Source of the DNA: Pseudonocardia autotrophica
GTDB taxonomy: Bacteria > Actinomycetota > Actinomycetes > Mycobacteriales > Pseudonocardiaceae
DNA length: 64,000 nucleotides
Assembly: GCF_000717175.1 (NCBI RefSeq)
Contig: NZ_JNYD01000028.1
Span: forward strand, 1-64,000
Reading direction: 5' to 3'
Numbering within the stretch: the stretch's first letter is position 1; each line of letters begins with the position of its first letter. Shown one piece after another: positions 54,416 to 63,439 of this stretch. The position numbers and the translations under genes were made by a program. The notes under the pieces were generated by a model, which saw only the letters and a list, made by a program, of their open reading frames with translations, searched no databases and had not been told where the DNA came from.

Positions 54416-54714
54416 AGTGAGAGGACGTTCTTCCGGGCGAAATAAGCGGCGGCGCGCTTGAGGATCTCGTTCTTCATTTCAAGCCAGCGGGCTTTCTTGC
54501 GCAGCTCGGCGAGTTCGCATTTCTCGTCGCTGGACAGACGCGAGGGACTCGAGCCGCTCTCGTCTGCGTCGGCCTGAGCGAGCCAGTGCCGCAGGCAGGA
54601 CTCCGAGATTGAAAGCTCCTTGGCGATCTCGGCGATGGTCTTGACCTTCGCGCGAGCGAGGTCCACTGCGCGCTGCCGGAACTCGGGCGGGTGAGGAGCG
54701 GGCACGAACGACAT
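54412..54714 (-). CDS. IS3-family transposase OrfA (100 aa)
   Basis: Helix-turn-helix subunit of an IS3 transposase, ATG 54714. PPEFRQRAVDLARAKVKTIAEIAKELSISESCLRHWLAQAD is the DNA-binding part, and SSDEKCELAELRKKARWLEMKNEILKRAAAYFA the leucine-zipper helix. Complete at the usual 100 aa. It is followed by a decayed OrfB, so the element cannot move by itself. Confidence 0.85.
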   Translation of the reverse strand: MSFVPAPHPPEFRQRAVDLARAKVKTIAEIAKELSISESCLRHWLAQADADESGSSPSRLSSDEKCELAELRKKARWLEMKNEILKRAAAYFARKNVLSL

Positions 54715-54765
54715 CCTTCCCGGCGGACGGGGTCCGCCTCAGGAGAGGTGTCCGGTGTCCGGGGC

Positions 54766-55138
54766 CAAGCTCAGCGCTGCCTGAACGCCGACTGTCCGAC
54801 GTCGTCTACCGCCAGCTCCAAGCCGACAGCCAACGTTCCGGGGCGGACCAGGGGGACACACGAGGGCGGCTGCATAGTCCGGCGCGGCCTGCTCCTACGT
54901 CGAACGCCAGCTCTTCGGACATCACTTCCCGGGCCCCCCGCCCCGCCACTACAACCCCGCCGCAAGATCCACTTGACACGCACGCTGCCACCCCGACGCC
55001 CGAGCCATGCTCGCCCGCCGCAAGGCCGCTGGCGGTGGGATGGAAGCCCTCCGGATTCTCAAGCGTCGACTCTCCGACGTCGTCTACCGAGCGTTACAGG
55101 CAGACGCCCAGGTCAGTCCCGCCCGACTCGCCGCTTGA
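54766..55138 (+). pseudogene. IS110-like transposase C-terminal fragments
   Basis: Two fragments resemble the end of IS110-type transposases. The first, about 54766-54835, reads as RLSDVVYRQLQADS in one frame. The second, 54946-55138, reads YNPAARST, a TGA, HARCHPDARAMLARRKAAGG, then MEALRILKRRLSDVVYRALQ and ADAQVSPARLAA with its own stop at 55136-55138. The RLSDVVYR-LQAD motif thus occurs twice, suggesting remains of two copies. The family assignment is by memory of the motif and is moderate. Confidence 0.45.
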
Positions 55139-55369
55139 CCGAGGAGCTAGCGACAGTCCCTCGTCAGGAACGGAGCACCGGCGAAGTTTGGCTCGTAAGT
55201 CTGGCTCGTCGAGGGAGGCCGGGCAGTCTCGCGGGCGGCCTCGTGTGGCTTCTGCCGGCCGCTCGGCCGGCCTTGTCCGGCGGCTCCGAAGCCGTTGACA
55301 AGTTGGCGGAGGGACTTCATAGTCGTGCAGCAGTATGAAGGCTCGTTCCTATATAAGCATGGAGACGTC
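55139..55369. other. Leader region of the ABC transporter operon
   Basis: 230 bp between transposase debris and the ABC ATPase start. It holds GC-rich inverted sequence (CCGGCCGCTCGGCCGG) near 55255-55270 and, downstream of it, a promoter-like pair at 55295-55323. No gene is seen. Confidence 0.45.
55295..55323 (+). promoter_or_regulatory. Candidate sigma-70-type promoter for the ABC operon
   Basis: A perfect TTGACA at 55295-55300 is followed after 17 bases by CATAGT at 55318-55323. The start codon of the ABC ATPase is at 55370, leaving room for a leader of about 40 nt. Neither hexamer is common in this GC-rich window, which supports the call. Confidence 0.55.
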
Positions 55370-56854
55370 ATGGATGCCGCTCCGGTCGAGGCTCGGCCCG
55401 CAGGACCCCCAGGTGCGTTGCCGTCTTTGCGCCTTACCGATGTCCGCAAGTCGTTCAGCGGGAACGCTGTCCTTCGTGGGATCTCGCTGAACCTTCGCGG
55501 CGGTGAGATCGTCGGTCTGATGGGGCCGAACGGGGCGGGCAAGTCAACGCTGCTGAAGGTGCTCGACGGTTTTCACCGCATGGACAGCGGCCGGATCGAG
55601 GTCGACGGGGTGCAAGTGCCCTCCCTCGCCGGTCGTAGCGACGTCGCCTTCATCCATCAGGACCTCGGCCTGGTCGAGGATCTCAGCGTCACGGATAACC
55701 TGCGCCTGGGTCAGCCGTGGGCGTCTCGGTTCGGTCCGATGATTGATCGCGACCGCGAGCGGGACATGGCTGTCGCGGCGCTGCGGGCGGTGCGGCTCGA
55801 GGTGGATCCCGCGGTGCTGATCAGGGATCTACCCCCAGGTGAGCGGACCTTGGTGGCGATCGCCCGGGCGCTCGCGCTCGGGGCGACCAAGCTTTTCGTT
55901 GACGAGGCCACGTCGAATCTGACGAAGGCGGACTCGTTTAGCGTCTTGGCGGTGTTGAAGGAGCTGGCCCTCGACGGTGCCCTGATCGTGATCGTGACCC
56001 ACAAGTTGTCCGAGGTCTTCGAGTGTGCGCACCGAGCGGTCGTCCTCGTCGACGGCGAGCTGGTCGCGGACGATCTGATGCGTGACCTCGACCGGGCTGC
56101 CCTGGTGAGCAAGCTTCTCGCTCACGAGACCGAGGCCGGGTTGGCGCTCGCGACGGAGTCCACGAGCGAGGTGGGCCCAGAGGTCATTCGATTTGTCAAC
56201 GCCCGGACCTGCAAGATCGGTGCGGTCAACCTTGTGGTGCGGCGCGGTGAAGCGGTTGGGCTCACCGGCACGGCCGGTTCGGGGCTGCACGAGGTCGCGC
56301 TCCTCGCGGCCGGTCACGCGCCGCTCACTGCCGGGGCTGTGGAGGTCGATCGGGCGGTGCGCATTGCACTCGTTCCGCCCCAACGGGAGACACAGGGCGG
56401 CTTCCCGGCCCTCGCCGTGGCGCAGAACATGGCGATCTCCAGTCTGCGTCGGCGCCGCATCCTCGCCGGGCTGGTGTCGGGGGCGCGGGAGCGTGCGGAC
56501 GTCGAGCAGATGGCGGATGAGCTGTCGGTCGTCCCGCGATCCGTCACCACCGAGTTCGGCGTTCTTTCCGGTGGAAACAAACAGAAGGTCATCCTCGGGC
56601 GGGCGCTCCTCACTGATCCCGATCTCCTCGTCCTGTGCGAGCCGACCCGCGGGGTGGACATCCGGACCAGGGCAGAGATCTACCGAACTGTCGCGAAGGC
56701 GAAGGCGGCAGGGGCAGCTGTTCTCGTGGTGAGCTCGGACTACGAGGACCTGGCAGCGATGTGTGATCGGGTAGGTGTGGTCACAGCGGAGGGAACGAGT
56801 GACCCGCGCCCGAAGGATGAAGTCTCGCTTGACCAATTCGAGGAGTACCTGTGA
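55370..56854 (+). CDS. Sugar-type ABC transporter ATP-binding protein (RbsA-like, 494 aa)
   Basis: Tandem ATPase of the carbohydrate-uptake type. Domain 1: Walker A GPNGAGKST near residue 57, Walker B LFVDEATSN, signature altered to LPPGERTL. Domain 2: degenerate P-loop LTGTAGSGLHEV and signature LSGGNKQKVILGRALL with CEPTRGVDIRTRAEIY, as usual in RbsA/MglA. ATG 55370 follows GGAGACGTC; ORF extension upstream lacks domain sequence. It overlaps the permease by 4 bp. The substrate of such importers here need not be a sugar. Confidence 0.92.
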   Translation: MDAAPVEARPAGPPGALPSLRLTDVRKSFSGNAVLRGISLNLRGGEIVGLMGPNGAGKSTLLKVLDGFHRMDSGRIEVDGVQVPSLAGRSDVAFIHQDLGLVEDLSVTDNLRLGQPWASRFGPMIDRDRERDMAVAALRAVRLEVDPAVLIRDLPPGERTLVAIARALALGATKLFVDEATSNLTKADSFSVLAVLKELALDGALIVIVTHKLSEVFECAHRAVVLVDGELVADDLMRDLDRAALVSKLLAHETEAGLALATESTSEVGPEVIRFVNARTCKIGAVNLVVRRGEAVGLTGTAGSGLHEVALLAAGHAPLTAGAVEVDRAVRIALVPPQRETQGGFPALAVAQNMAISSLRRRRILAGLVSGARERADVEQMADELSVVPRSVTTEFGVLSGGNKQKVILGRALLTDPDLLVLCEPTRGVDIRTRAEIYRTVAKAKAAGAAVLVVSSDYEDLAAMCDRVGVVTAEGTSDPRPKDEVSLDQFEEYL

Positions 56855-58086
56855 CACCATCGATCGCGCCTGCGAGGAAGCAGGACAGCGACCGCGATCC
56901 GGACGCTCGCGCGGGGGAGACCGGGCGTCGGGATCCCCGACTCCGGACGAGGTTGGCCGGGAGCTGGACGCTTCTCGCCTTCGTGGTCATCTTCGTCGGC
57001 TACTCACTTTGGCTGGGCGAGAAGTTCCTCGTCGTGCAGAACCGGATGTTCGACATCCACTCCATCGTGCCGATCCTGCTGCTGGCACTCGCCGCGGTGG
57101 CCACGCTGCTTGCCGGGAAGTTTGATCTCTCGATCAGCGGGATGGCGACCCTCTCGGCGTTCCTGACGATCGGGCTCGCCAGCAAACAGGGACTACCGAT
57201 GGGGATGGTCCTGGTAATCGTGCTGGTCGTCGGGATCCTGGGCGGGCTGCTGAACGCGCTGCTCGTCGTCGGACTCGGGATCAACACCTTCATCGCGACC
57301 TTGGGCACGAGTGGTCTGTTCCTCGGGGCCTCGGCGGTGTACTCCGGCGGTACGCAGGTGGCGCCGGACTCTACCGACACTCCGTTGCCCACGTGGTTCA
57401 GCAACTTCGGGTCCTTCACTGGAAAGCCCCCGACGGCCCTCGTAGTCGTCGTGGTCCTGGTCGGCGGTGTGCTCGCGGCGGTTGCGGTCCTCCGGGCGCG
57501 TCCCGCCCGCTTCTCCGCGCGGGCTTGGAGGCCGCTCGCGCTGAGTCTCGGTGGTGTCATCTTGCTCGGTCTGCTCGGTGTGCTCGTCTTCACGCCCTGG
57601 CTGAGCGACCTGTCCTGGGCGACGACCGCCCTACTTTTGGTAGCGACCGCATTGTGGGTTGTGGTCGATAAGACTGTCTTCGGGCGCGAGTTGCGCGCCA
57701 CGGGAGCGAACCCCGAGGCGGCGAAGCTCGCCGGCGTGCACACCGCTCGTACCACGGTTGTCGCCTACGCGTTGACCGGTCTGCTCTCGGCCATGGCCGG
57801 CGTCGTCGCCGCCGCGAGCCTTGGAGCGGCACAGCCGGCCCTGGGCGTGCCGCTGCTGCTGCCGGCCTTCGCGGCAGCCTTCCTCTCGACCGTGCTGTTC
57901 TCGCGCGGGCACTTCAACGTGTGGGGTGCGGTCGTCGGCGGGGTGTTCCTGCAGTGGGTCAGTCAGGGACTTGTCAACGGCGGGCTCGCTTTCACGTGGA
58001 ACGACGTGGTGAACGGCTTTGTGCTGGTCCTCGCGGTCTCCATCTCCTCGCTTATGACGCGCTCATCGTCCTCCACCGGTCACTGA
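56851..58086 (+). CDS. ABC transporter permease (RbsC/XylH-like, 411 aa)
   Basis: Multi-spanning permease. GKFDLSISGMATLSAFLTIG is the family's 'DLSVG' segment, and GINTFIATLGTSGLFLGAS and FGRELRATGANPEAAKLAGV (the cytoplasmic 'aTGgN..AA..aGi' loop) are diagnostic. At 411 aa it has an extra hydrophobic segment pair at about residues 190-260 relative to RbsC, as in longer XylH-type permeases. GTG 56851 overlaps the ATPase stop. Confidence 0.92.
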   Translation: MTPSIAPARKQDSDRDPDARAGETGRRDPRLRTRLAGSWTLLAFVVIFVGYSLWLGEKFLVVQNRMFDIHSIVPILLLALAAVATLLAGKFDLSISGMATLSAFLTIGLASKQGLPMGMVLVIVLVVGILGGLLNALLVVGLGINTFIATLGTSGLFLGASAVYSGGTQVAPDSTDTPLPTWFSNFGSFTGKPPTALVVVVVLVGGVLAAVAVLRARPARFSARAWRPLALSLGGVILLGLLGVLVFTPWLSDLSWATTALLLVATALWVVVDKTVFGRELRATGANPEAAKLAGVHTARTTVVAYALTGLLSAMAGVVAAASLGAAQPALGVPLLLPAFAAAFLSTVLFSRGHFNVWGAVVGGVFLQWVSQGLVNGGLAFTWNDVVNGFVLVLAVSISSLMTRSSSSTGH

Positions 58087-58121
58087 CCGCTCGCCCGTCC
58101 ACATCCAGTCAAGGAGCTTCG

Positions 58122-59255
58122 TTGACAAGACACTCCTCTTCCAGGCGGCGGAGCCTGCCGCGGATCGCCGCGGCGGTGGCCCTCACCTGCGGCCTGGCCG
58201 GCTGCAGCGCCGGTGCCGAGGTCGCGACCGGAGACGTCTCCGATGCCGGGCTCAAGGCGGCGCAGGCGCTGGTAGCCGAGGCGACAGTGCTGTCGGCCAC
58301 TGACCTCCCACTGCCGAGCGAGCCCGTTGCGCGGCAGAAGCTCAGGGTGTTCGTGGTGTCGCCCAATGCCTCGAACCCGTACTCCACCCTGATGGTCCAG
58401 TCCTTCCAGGAGGCCGCGGGGGTGATGGGCTGGGAGCTCTCGCCGGCGTACGACGCCGCATCCTCGGCCACGAAAGGCGCCGGCTTCATCCGTCAGGCCG
58501 TGCAAGAGGGTTACAACGCTATCTATTACCCGTCCATGCAGGTCGACGCGCTCCGTGGGCCGGTGCAGGAGGCGCTCGCCGCGGGGCTGACCATCGCGTG
58601 CCCGGACTGTGCCCCGCAGCAGCTCGGTGACTCCTTCATCACGCCGACGACGGACAACGCCGAGATCGGCAGGCGGCTCGCGGCGCACGCGATCACCACG
58701 CTGCAGGGTAAGGGGACCATCCTCACCTACCCCGATCCCGAGTACAGCACCATCACCCAGCGGTTCGAGGCGTTCGACGAATACATCGCCCAGAACTGCC
58801 CGGCCTGCACGGTGAAGCCGACGCAGTTCACCGCGGCCAGCCTGGCCCAGCCCGGACCGCCTGTCTGGGCCTCGGCCCTCTCCACCAACCCACCGGGCAC
58901 GGTGGATCTGGCCGTAGCGCCCTTCGCGGTCGCCTCACGGCTATTCGCCACCACGCAGCAGAGCCGCGGTCGAAGCGACATCAAGATCATGGACACCGGG
59001 AACTCCGATGTCCAGCAGCTCGACCTACTGGCAACGAAGAGCCTGCCCTACATCGGCTCGACGGCGGTCCCGGAGCAGTACGAGGCGTGGGCATCGGTCG
59101 ACCTGATCGCCAGGGTCCGCGCAGGCCAGCCACTTTACGACGTCACGAAGCTGCCGTCGGTGCTCGCCACCCCGGACAACGCCGTGCAGTTCAAGTCCGG
59201 CTCGGCCGAGCCGGACATCGACTACAAGACCAGGTTCACCGAACTCTGGCGGTAG
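58122..59255 (+). CDS. ABC transporter substrate-binding lipoprotein (377 aa)
   Basis: Periplasmic-binding-protein-like lipoprotein. The signal peptide RRRSLPRIAAAVALTCGLAGC ends in lipobox LAGC with Cys near residue 28. The mature part resembles ribose/autoinducer-2-type proteins: VVSPNASNPYSTLMVQSF, PTTDNAEIGRRLAAHA and DIKIMDTGNSDVQQL. TTG 58122 follows AAGGAG. Family-1 binding proteins bind sugars, but several actinobacterial clusters use them for other hydroxylated or aromatic compounds; the acyl-CoA genes downstream favour the latter. Confidence 0.9.
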   Translation: MTRHSSSRRRSLPRIAAAVALTCGLAGCSAGAEVATGDVSDAGLKAAQALVAEATVLSATDLPLPSEPVARQKLRVFVVSPNASNPYSTLMVQSFQEAAGVMGWELSPAYDAASSATKGAGFIRQAVQEGYNAIYYPSMQVDALRGPVQEALAAGLTIACPDCAPQQLGDSFITPTTDNAEIGRRLAAHAITTLQGKGTILTYPDPEYSTITQRFEAFDEYIAQNCPACTVKPTQFTAASLAQPGPPVWASALSTNPPGTVDLAVAPFAVASRLFATTQQSRGRSDIKIMDTGNSDVQQLDLLATKSLPYIGSTAVPEQYEAWASVDLIARVRAGQPLYDVTKLPSVLATPDNAVQFKSGSAEPDIDYKTRFTELWR

Positions 59256-59296
59256 CTCGCAGTTTCCTAGATCTGTTGAGAAGAAAGGACCGACAG

Positions 59297-59932
59297 TTGA
59301 GCAAGTACGAGGCCGAGTTCCTCGCCCAGAAGGACGACCTGATGGATCTCCTCGCGGTGACGACGAACCCTCTCCACCGGAAGATCCTCAAGAACTACCG
59401 CCGTCACAGCCTGCTGGAGATCTCGGGGCGCAGCGACGACATCCTCTCGCCGGAGATGACCGTCGAGCACCCGGTGTACAAGATCTTCGAAGGCGGCAAG
59501 GCGATGGTCTTCGACGGGATGGAGGAGGTCCGCGGGTTCTACGACGCGCTCGCGTCGACCGACTCGCTCGTGATGTGGACGAGCAACGCGAAGCTCGCCG
59601 TCGCGGATTGGGGCTTCGCGGGTGAGGTGCAGTTCAACCAGTTCGTCAAGGGGTCCGTGCTTCGGGAGGGTGTCTTCGCCGGGATCGCAGACGCCGCTTC
59701 CACGGACGGCGCCGAGCGCAGCGCGGAGGAGTACGACGCCGACGCGATCTACCTCGTGCGCCGTCCGATCGCCTACGTGTGGCCGTACGCGCCGGACGGG
59801 CGGCTGCAGGGGGAGCAGGTCTACGAGGACTCCTCGTGGCGGTCCGTGGAGAAGGTCGACCCCGAGGACGTGATCACGCCCGAGCGTGCGCGGGAGCTGC
59901 TGGCCCCGCAGCTCGAGACACATTGGCCCTGA
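59297..59932 (+). CDS. NTF2-like (SnoaL-type) protein, copy 1 (211 aa)
   Basis: Cone-shaped NTF2-like fold protein, TTG 59297 after AAAGGA. N-terminal helical part NPLHRKILKNYRRHSLLEISGR, then PEMTVEHPVYKIFEGGKA and DGMEEVRGFYDAL, and a beta part DWGFAGEVQFNQF. It closely resembles the protein at 60061 but lacks its Ala-rich loop. The family includes dehydratases, isomerases, cyclases and epoxide hydrolases working on small hydrophobic or polyketide-like substrates. Function here is unknown, probably one step between uptake and CoA activation. Confidence 0.82.
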   Translation: MSKYEAEFLAQKDDLMDLLAVTTNPLHRKILKNYRRHSLLEISGRSDDILSPEMTVEHPVYKIFEGGKAMVFDGMEEVRGFYDALASTDSLVMWTSNAKLAVADWGFAGEVQFNQFVKGSVLREGVFAGIADAASTDGAERSAEEYDADAIYLVRRPIAYVWPYAPDGRLQGEQVYEDSSWRSVEKVDPEDVITPERARELLAPQLETHWP

Positions 59933-60060
59933 TCCGGCCGTCTCTGCACACAAGAACGAAGAGCGGATGACGACAAACCCGCGCGCCTGGTAACCGGGGG
60001 AGTCAACCGGCATCGCTCTGGTCACCGGTCAACACCTGTGCGAAGCAAGGGATCTTCAGG

Positions 60061-60726
60061 ATGACGAGTAAGTACGAGGAAGAGTTCCTCGCGCAGAAGG
60101 ACGACCTCCACGCCCTGCTCGAGGTCACCACCAACCCGCTACACCGGAAGATCCTCAAGAACTATCGGCGCCACAGCCTGCTGGAGATCTCCGGGCGGCT
60201 GGACGAGTGCATCGCTCCAGACATGATCGTCGAGCACCCGGTCTACAAGTTCTTCGAGGGCGGCGAAGCGATGATCCTCGACGGCATGGAGGCCGTCCGC
60301 GGGTTCTACGACGCGCTCAAGTCCACGTCCTCGATGGTGCAGTGGACCGGGAAGTCGAAGATCGCCGTAGCGGACTGGGGCTTCGCAGGCGAGATCCAGT
60401 TCAACCAGTTCGTGCCCGGCTCGCTGCTGCGCGAGGGCGGCTTCGCCGACATGGCGGAGGCGGCGGCCGCCGCAGAGTCCGACGCCGCGCCGGCGGCGAG
60501 GACCGCCACGGAGGGCTCGGAGCAGTACGACCACGACGCCGTCTACCTGGTGCGGCGCAAGTTCGCCTACGTCTGGCCCTACGCCAGTGACGGGCGACTG
60601 GCCGGGGAGCAACTCTACGAGGACACGTCCGAGCGGACGATCATCAAGGTGGAGCCCGAGGACGTGATCACACTGGAGCGGGCCCGGGAGCTCCTCGAGC
60701 CGATGCTCGAAACCCACTGGCCGTGA
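60061..60726 (+). CDS. NTF2-like (SnoaL-type) protein, copy 2 (221 aa)
   Basis: Tandem paralogue of the preceding gene, with the same NPLHRKILKNYRRHSLLEISGR core and MVEHPVY-like IVEHPVYKFFEGGEA, GFYDALKS and DWGFAGEIQFNQF. An inserted Ala-rich loop (AEAAAAAESDAAPAA) lies near residue 140. The 128-bp gap between copies and the divergence of their loops suggest an older duplication with separate roles, or a heterodimer. ATG 60061 with a weak GATCTTCAGG upstream. Confidence 0.82.
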   Translation: MTSKYEEEFLAQKDDLHALLEVTTNPLHRKILKNYRRHSLLEISGRLDECIAPDMIVEHPVYKFFEGGEAMILDGMEAVRGFYDALKSTSSMVQWTGKSKIAVADWGFAGEIQFNQFVPGSLLREGGFADMAEAAAAAESDAAPAARTATEGSEQYDHDAVYLVRRKFAYVWPYASDGRLAGEQLYEDTSERTIIKVEPEDVITLERARELLEPMLETHWP

Positions 60727-60925
60727 GCCGGACGGCTCCGTTCTCCACCGAACGATGCAGGTGAGCCCAGCGGGAAAAGCGCGGACGCGAAGCCGTGATC
60801 CTCGACTGGTCTGGTCGCCGCCTCGTCACGGTGTCGGAACGCCGCGAGCTCCGGCTCGCGCCGCTGACCCACCACGTACCTGCTGATCGCCTGTCAGATC
60901 GTGACGGTGTAGCCGAGAGGAAGTC

Positions 60926-62092
60926 ATGCACTTTGAGCTGAGCACAGACCAGGAGGATCTGCGGCGAGCGGCGCGCGAGCTCGCCCGCAGTTTCTCGGAC
61001 GAATACTGGGCCGAGCGGGACGAGAAGTGTGAGTTCCCGTGGGAGTTCTACGAGGCGTTCGCGAAGGGGGGTTGGCTGGGCATCGCCATTCCCACCGAGT
61101 ACGGGGGCGGTGGCCTCGGCATTCTCGAGGCCTCGCTCCTACTGGAAGAGGTCGCTGCCTCCGGTGCGGGGATGAACGGGTGCAGCACCATGCACCTGAC
61201 GATCTTCGGCCTGAACACGATCGTCAAACACGGCAGCAGGGAACTCGCCGAGAGCATCCTGCCCGCTGCCGCCGACGGGTCCCTGCACGTCTGCTTCGGG
61301 GTGACCGAGCCTGACGCCGGCACCGACACCACGCGGATCTCCACCTTCGCCAAGCGGGTGCCCGGCGGGTACGTGCTCAACGGGCGCAAGGTGTGGATCA
61401 CCAAGGCCGGGCAGTCGCAGAAGATGGTGCTCATCGCGCGGACCACCCGTCTCGACGAGGTGTCGAAGCCGACCGAGGGCATGTCACTGTTCTTGATCGA
61501 CGTCGACCCTGAGCACGTCGCCCTGCGGCCGATCCCCAAGATGGGGCGCAATGCCGTGTCGTCGTACGAGGTATTCATCGACGACTACTTCGTCCCGGAC
61601 AGTGCCCGCATCGGCGAGGAGGGTAGGGGGTTCACCTACCTGCTCGACGGGTTGAACCCGGAGCGCATCCTGCTCGCTCACGAGGCGTTGGGCATCGGGC
61701 GCGCCGCGCTCGAGCGGGCCGTGCGGTATGCGCAGGAGCGGGTCGTGTTCGGGCGGCCGATCGGCCAGAACCAGGGCGTGGCGTTCCCGTTGGCCGAGGC
61801 GGCGACCCGGCTCGACGCGGCCGAACTGATGGCGCGCAAGGCGGCGTGGCGCTACGACCGCGGGTTGTCCTGCGGGCGGGAGGCCAATATGGCGAAGTGG
61901 TTGTGCGCCGACGCCGGTTTCCGGGCGGCGGATCAGGCGATCCAGACGCACGGTGGGATGGGTTATGCCCGCGAGTACCACGTGGAGCGGTACTTCCGCG
62001 AGTCCCGCATCCTGCGGCTCGCCCCGGTCAGCCAGGAGATGGTGATGAACTACGTCTCCCAGCACGTCCTCGGGCTTCCCAAGTCGTACTAG
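60926..62092 (+). CDS. Acyl-CoA dehydrogenase family protein (388 aa)
   Basis: Flavoenzyme introducing an alpha,beta double bond into acyl-CoA. Seen: FGVTEPDAGTDTTRIST (FAD/substrate loop), LNGRKVWITKAGQS, YAQERVVFGRPIGQNQ and QTHGGMGYAREYHVERYFRESRILRLAPVSQE. The usual C-terminal catalytic Glu (YEGT) is absent; Glu246 in LNPERILLA sits at the alternative position used by isovaleryl-CoA dehydrogenase. GAGAGGAAG before ATG 60926. Probably the first beta-oxidation step after CoA activation. Confidence 0.92.
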   Translation: MHFELSTDQEDLRRAARELARSFSDEYWAERDEKCEFPWEFYEAFAKGGWLGIAIPTEYGGGGLGILEASLLLEEVAASGAGMNGCSTMHLTIFGLNTIVKHGSRELAESILPAAADGSLHVCFGVTEPDAGTDTTRISTFAKRVPGGYVLNGRKVWITKAGQSQKMVLIARTTRLDEVSKPTEGMSLFLIDVDPEHVALRPIPKMGRNAVSSYEVFIDDYFVPDSARIGEEGRGFTYLLDGLNPERILLAHEALGIGRAALERAVRYAQERVVFGRPIGQNQGVAFPLAEAATRLDAAELMARKAAWRYDRGLSCGREANMAKWLCADAGFRAADQAIQTHGGMGYAREYHVERYFRESRILRLAPVSQEMVMNYVSQHVLGLPKSY

Positions 62093-62133
62093 GTCTCGGT
62101 CAGCGACAGCACAGCGGACAGCAAGGAATCATC

Positions 62134-63360
62134 GTGCAGGTAAGTCACTCCGATCCCCGCGGAAGTCTCACAGGTGTTCGCGTCGTCGACCTGTCGCGTG
62201 TGCTGGCGGGACCGCTGTGTTCGCAGATGCTCGCCGACCACGGCGCACAGGTGGTGAAGGTAGAGCCCCCGGCCGGGGATGACACCCGGGCATGGGGGCC
62301 TCCGTTCGTCGGAGAGAACATGAGCGCCTACTTCTCTGCGCTCAACCGGAACAAGGCGAATCTCTGTCTGGATCTCAGTGTCGCCGAGGGCCAGGCGGTC
62401 CTCGCCGACCTGCTCCGCGATGCTGATGTCCTCGTCGAGAACTTCAAGAGCGGGACGTTGGGCCGGTGGGGTTTCGCCGAGGAGACGCTGCGCGAGCGGT
62501 ATCCCCGACTCGTGCACTGCAGGATCACGGGATTCGGTGTAGACGGCCCGATGGGAGCCATGCCCGGTTACGACGCCGTCGTCCAGGCCTACTCCGGACT
62601 GATGAGCATCAACGGTGAGGAGGAGGGCCCGCCACTGCGGATCGGGGTACCCGTCGTCGACATGGTCACCGGCGCCTACGCCGCGACGGGGATCCTGCTG
62701 GCGCTGCTCGATCGCGCACGCACGGGCCTGGGGCAGCTGGTGGACAGCACCTTGATCGACACCGCGGTCTCGCTGCTGCATCCGCACTCCAGCGCGCACC
62801 TCGCCGACGGGCGGATCCCAGCGCGCACCGGCTCGGCGCACCCCACGATCGCTCCGTACGACACCTTCCCGGCAGCGGACGGGCCGATCTTCATCGGAGT
62901 GGGCAATGACCAGCAGTTCCGCCGGTTCCTCGCCGTCCTCGGCGCCGATCACCTGGCCGAGGACCCCCGCTTCTCCACGAACGCGGACCGGCTGGCCAAT
63001 CTCGGCGAGCTGCGTCCGCTGCTCGACGAGTGCGTCTGTCGATACGACCGGCACAGTCTCGCCAAGGAGCTCCTCGCGCAGGGCGTTCCGGCCTCGGCGG
63101 TGAACAATGTCGCCGAGGCGCTGAGTGATCCCCACGTGCTGCACCGGCGGATGGTCGCCGAGGAGAACGGGGAGCCGGTGGTCGGGATCCCCATCAAGCT
63201 GAGCCGCTCGCCCGGCAGTATTCGGGCGGCACCGCGCGACCGCGGCGCCGACACCCGCCGCGTCCTCGCCGGACTCGGCTACAGCACCGAGCGGGTCGAT
63301 GCGCTCGTGAACGCCGGCGTCGCGCAGGTGCCACGCGCGGAGGTCGACCATCCGCTGTAG
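62134..63360 (+). CDS. CaiB/BaiF family (class III) CoA-transferase (408 aa)
   Basis: Second family III CoA-transferase of the window: VRVVDLSRVLAGPLCSQMLADHG, VVKVEPPAGDDTRAWGPP and catalytic Asp in PGYDAVVQAYSGLM. C-terminal GVPASAVNNVAEAL and DPHVLHRRMV. GTG 62134 after AAGGAATCATC. Only about 40 bp from the acyl-CoA dehydrogenase, so in the same operon. It probably moves CoA from a product acyl-CoA to the incoming acid. Confidence 0.92.
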   Translation: MQVSHSDPRGSLTGVRVVDLSRVLAGPLCSQMLADHGAQVVKVEPPAGDDTRAWGPPFVGENMSAYFSALNRNKANLCLDLSVAEGQAVLADLLRDADVLVENFKSGTLGRWGFAEETLRERYPRLVHCRITGFGVDGPMGAMPGYDAVVQAYSGLMSINGEEEGPPLRIGVPVVDMVTGAYAATGILLALLDRARTGLGQLVDSTLIDTAVSLLHPHSSAHLADGRIPARTGSAHPTIAPYDTFPAADGPIFIGVGNDQQFRRFLAVLGADHLAEDPRFSTNADRLANLGELRPLLDECVCRYDRHSLAKELLAQGVPASAVNNVAEALSDPHVLHRRMVAEENGEPVVGIPIKLSRSPGSIRAAPRDRGADTRRVLAGLGYSTERVDALVNAGVAQVPRAEVDHPL

Positions 63361-63439
63361 TCCCGCCGGGCGTTCCCGGGACAGTCCCTCGGCGGATCCA
63401 CGAGAGGGACGCCGCCGCACCGAGAGAAGGATGAGGATC

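Noticed and set aside
53700..55370. CRISPR array or tandem regulatory repeats
   Set aside because: Repetition here comes from duplicated transposase coding motifs, not regularly spaced identical repeats with unique spacers. No CRISPR-like array was seen anywhere in the window.
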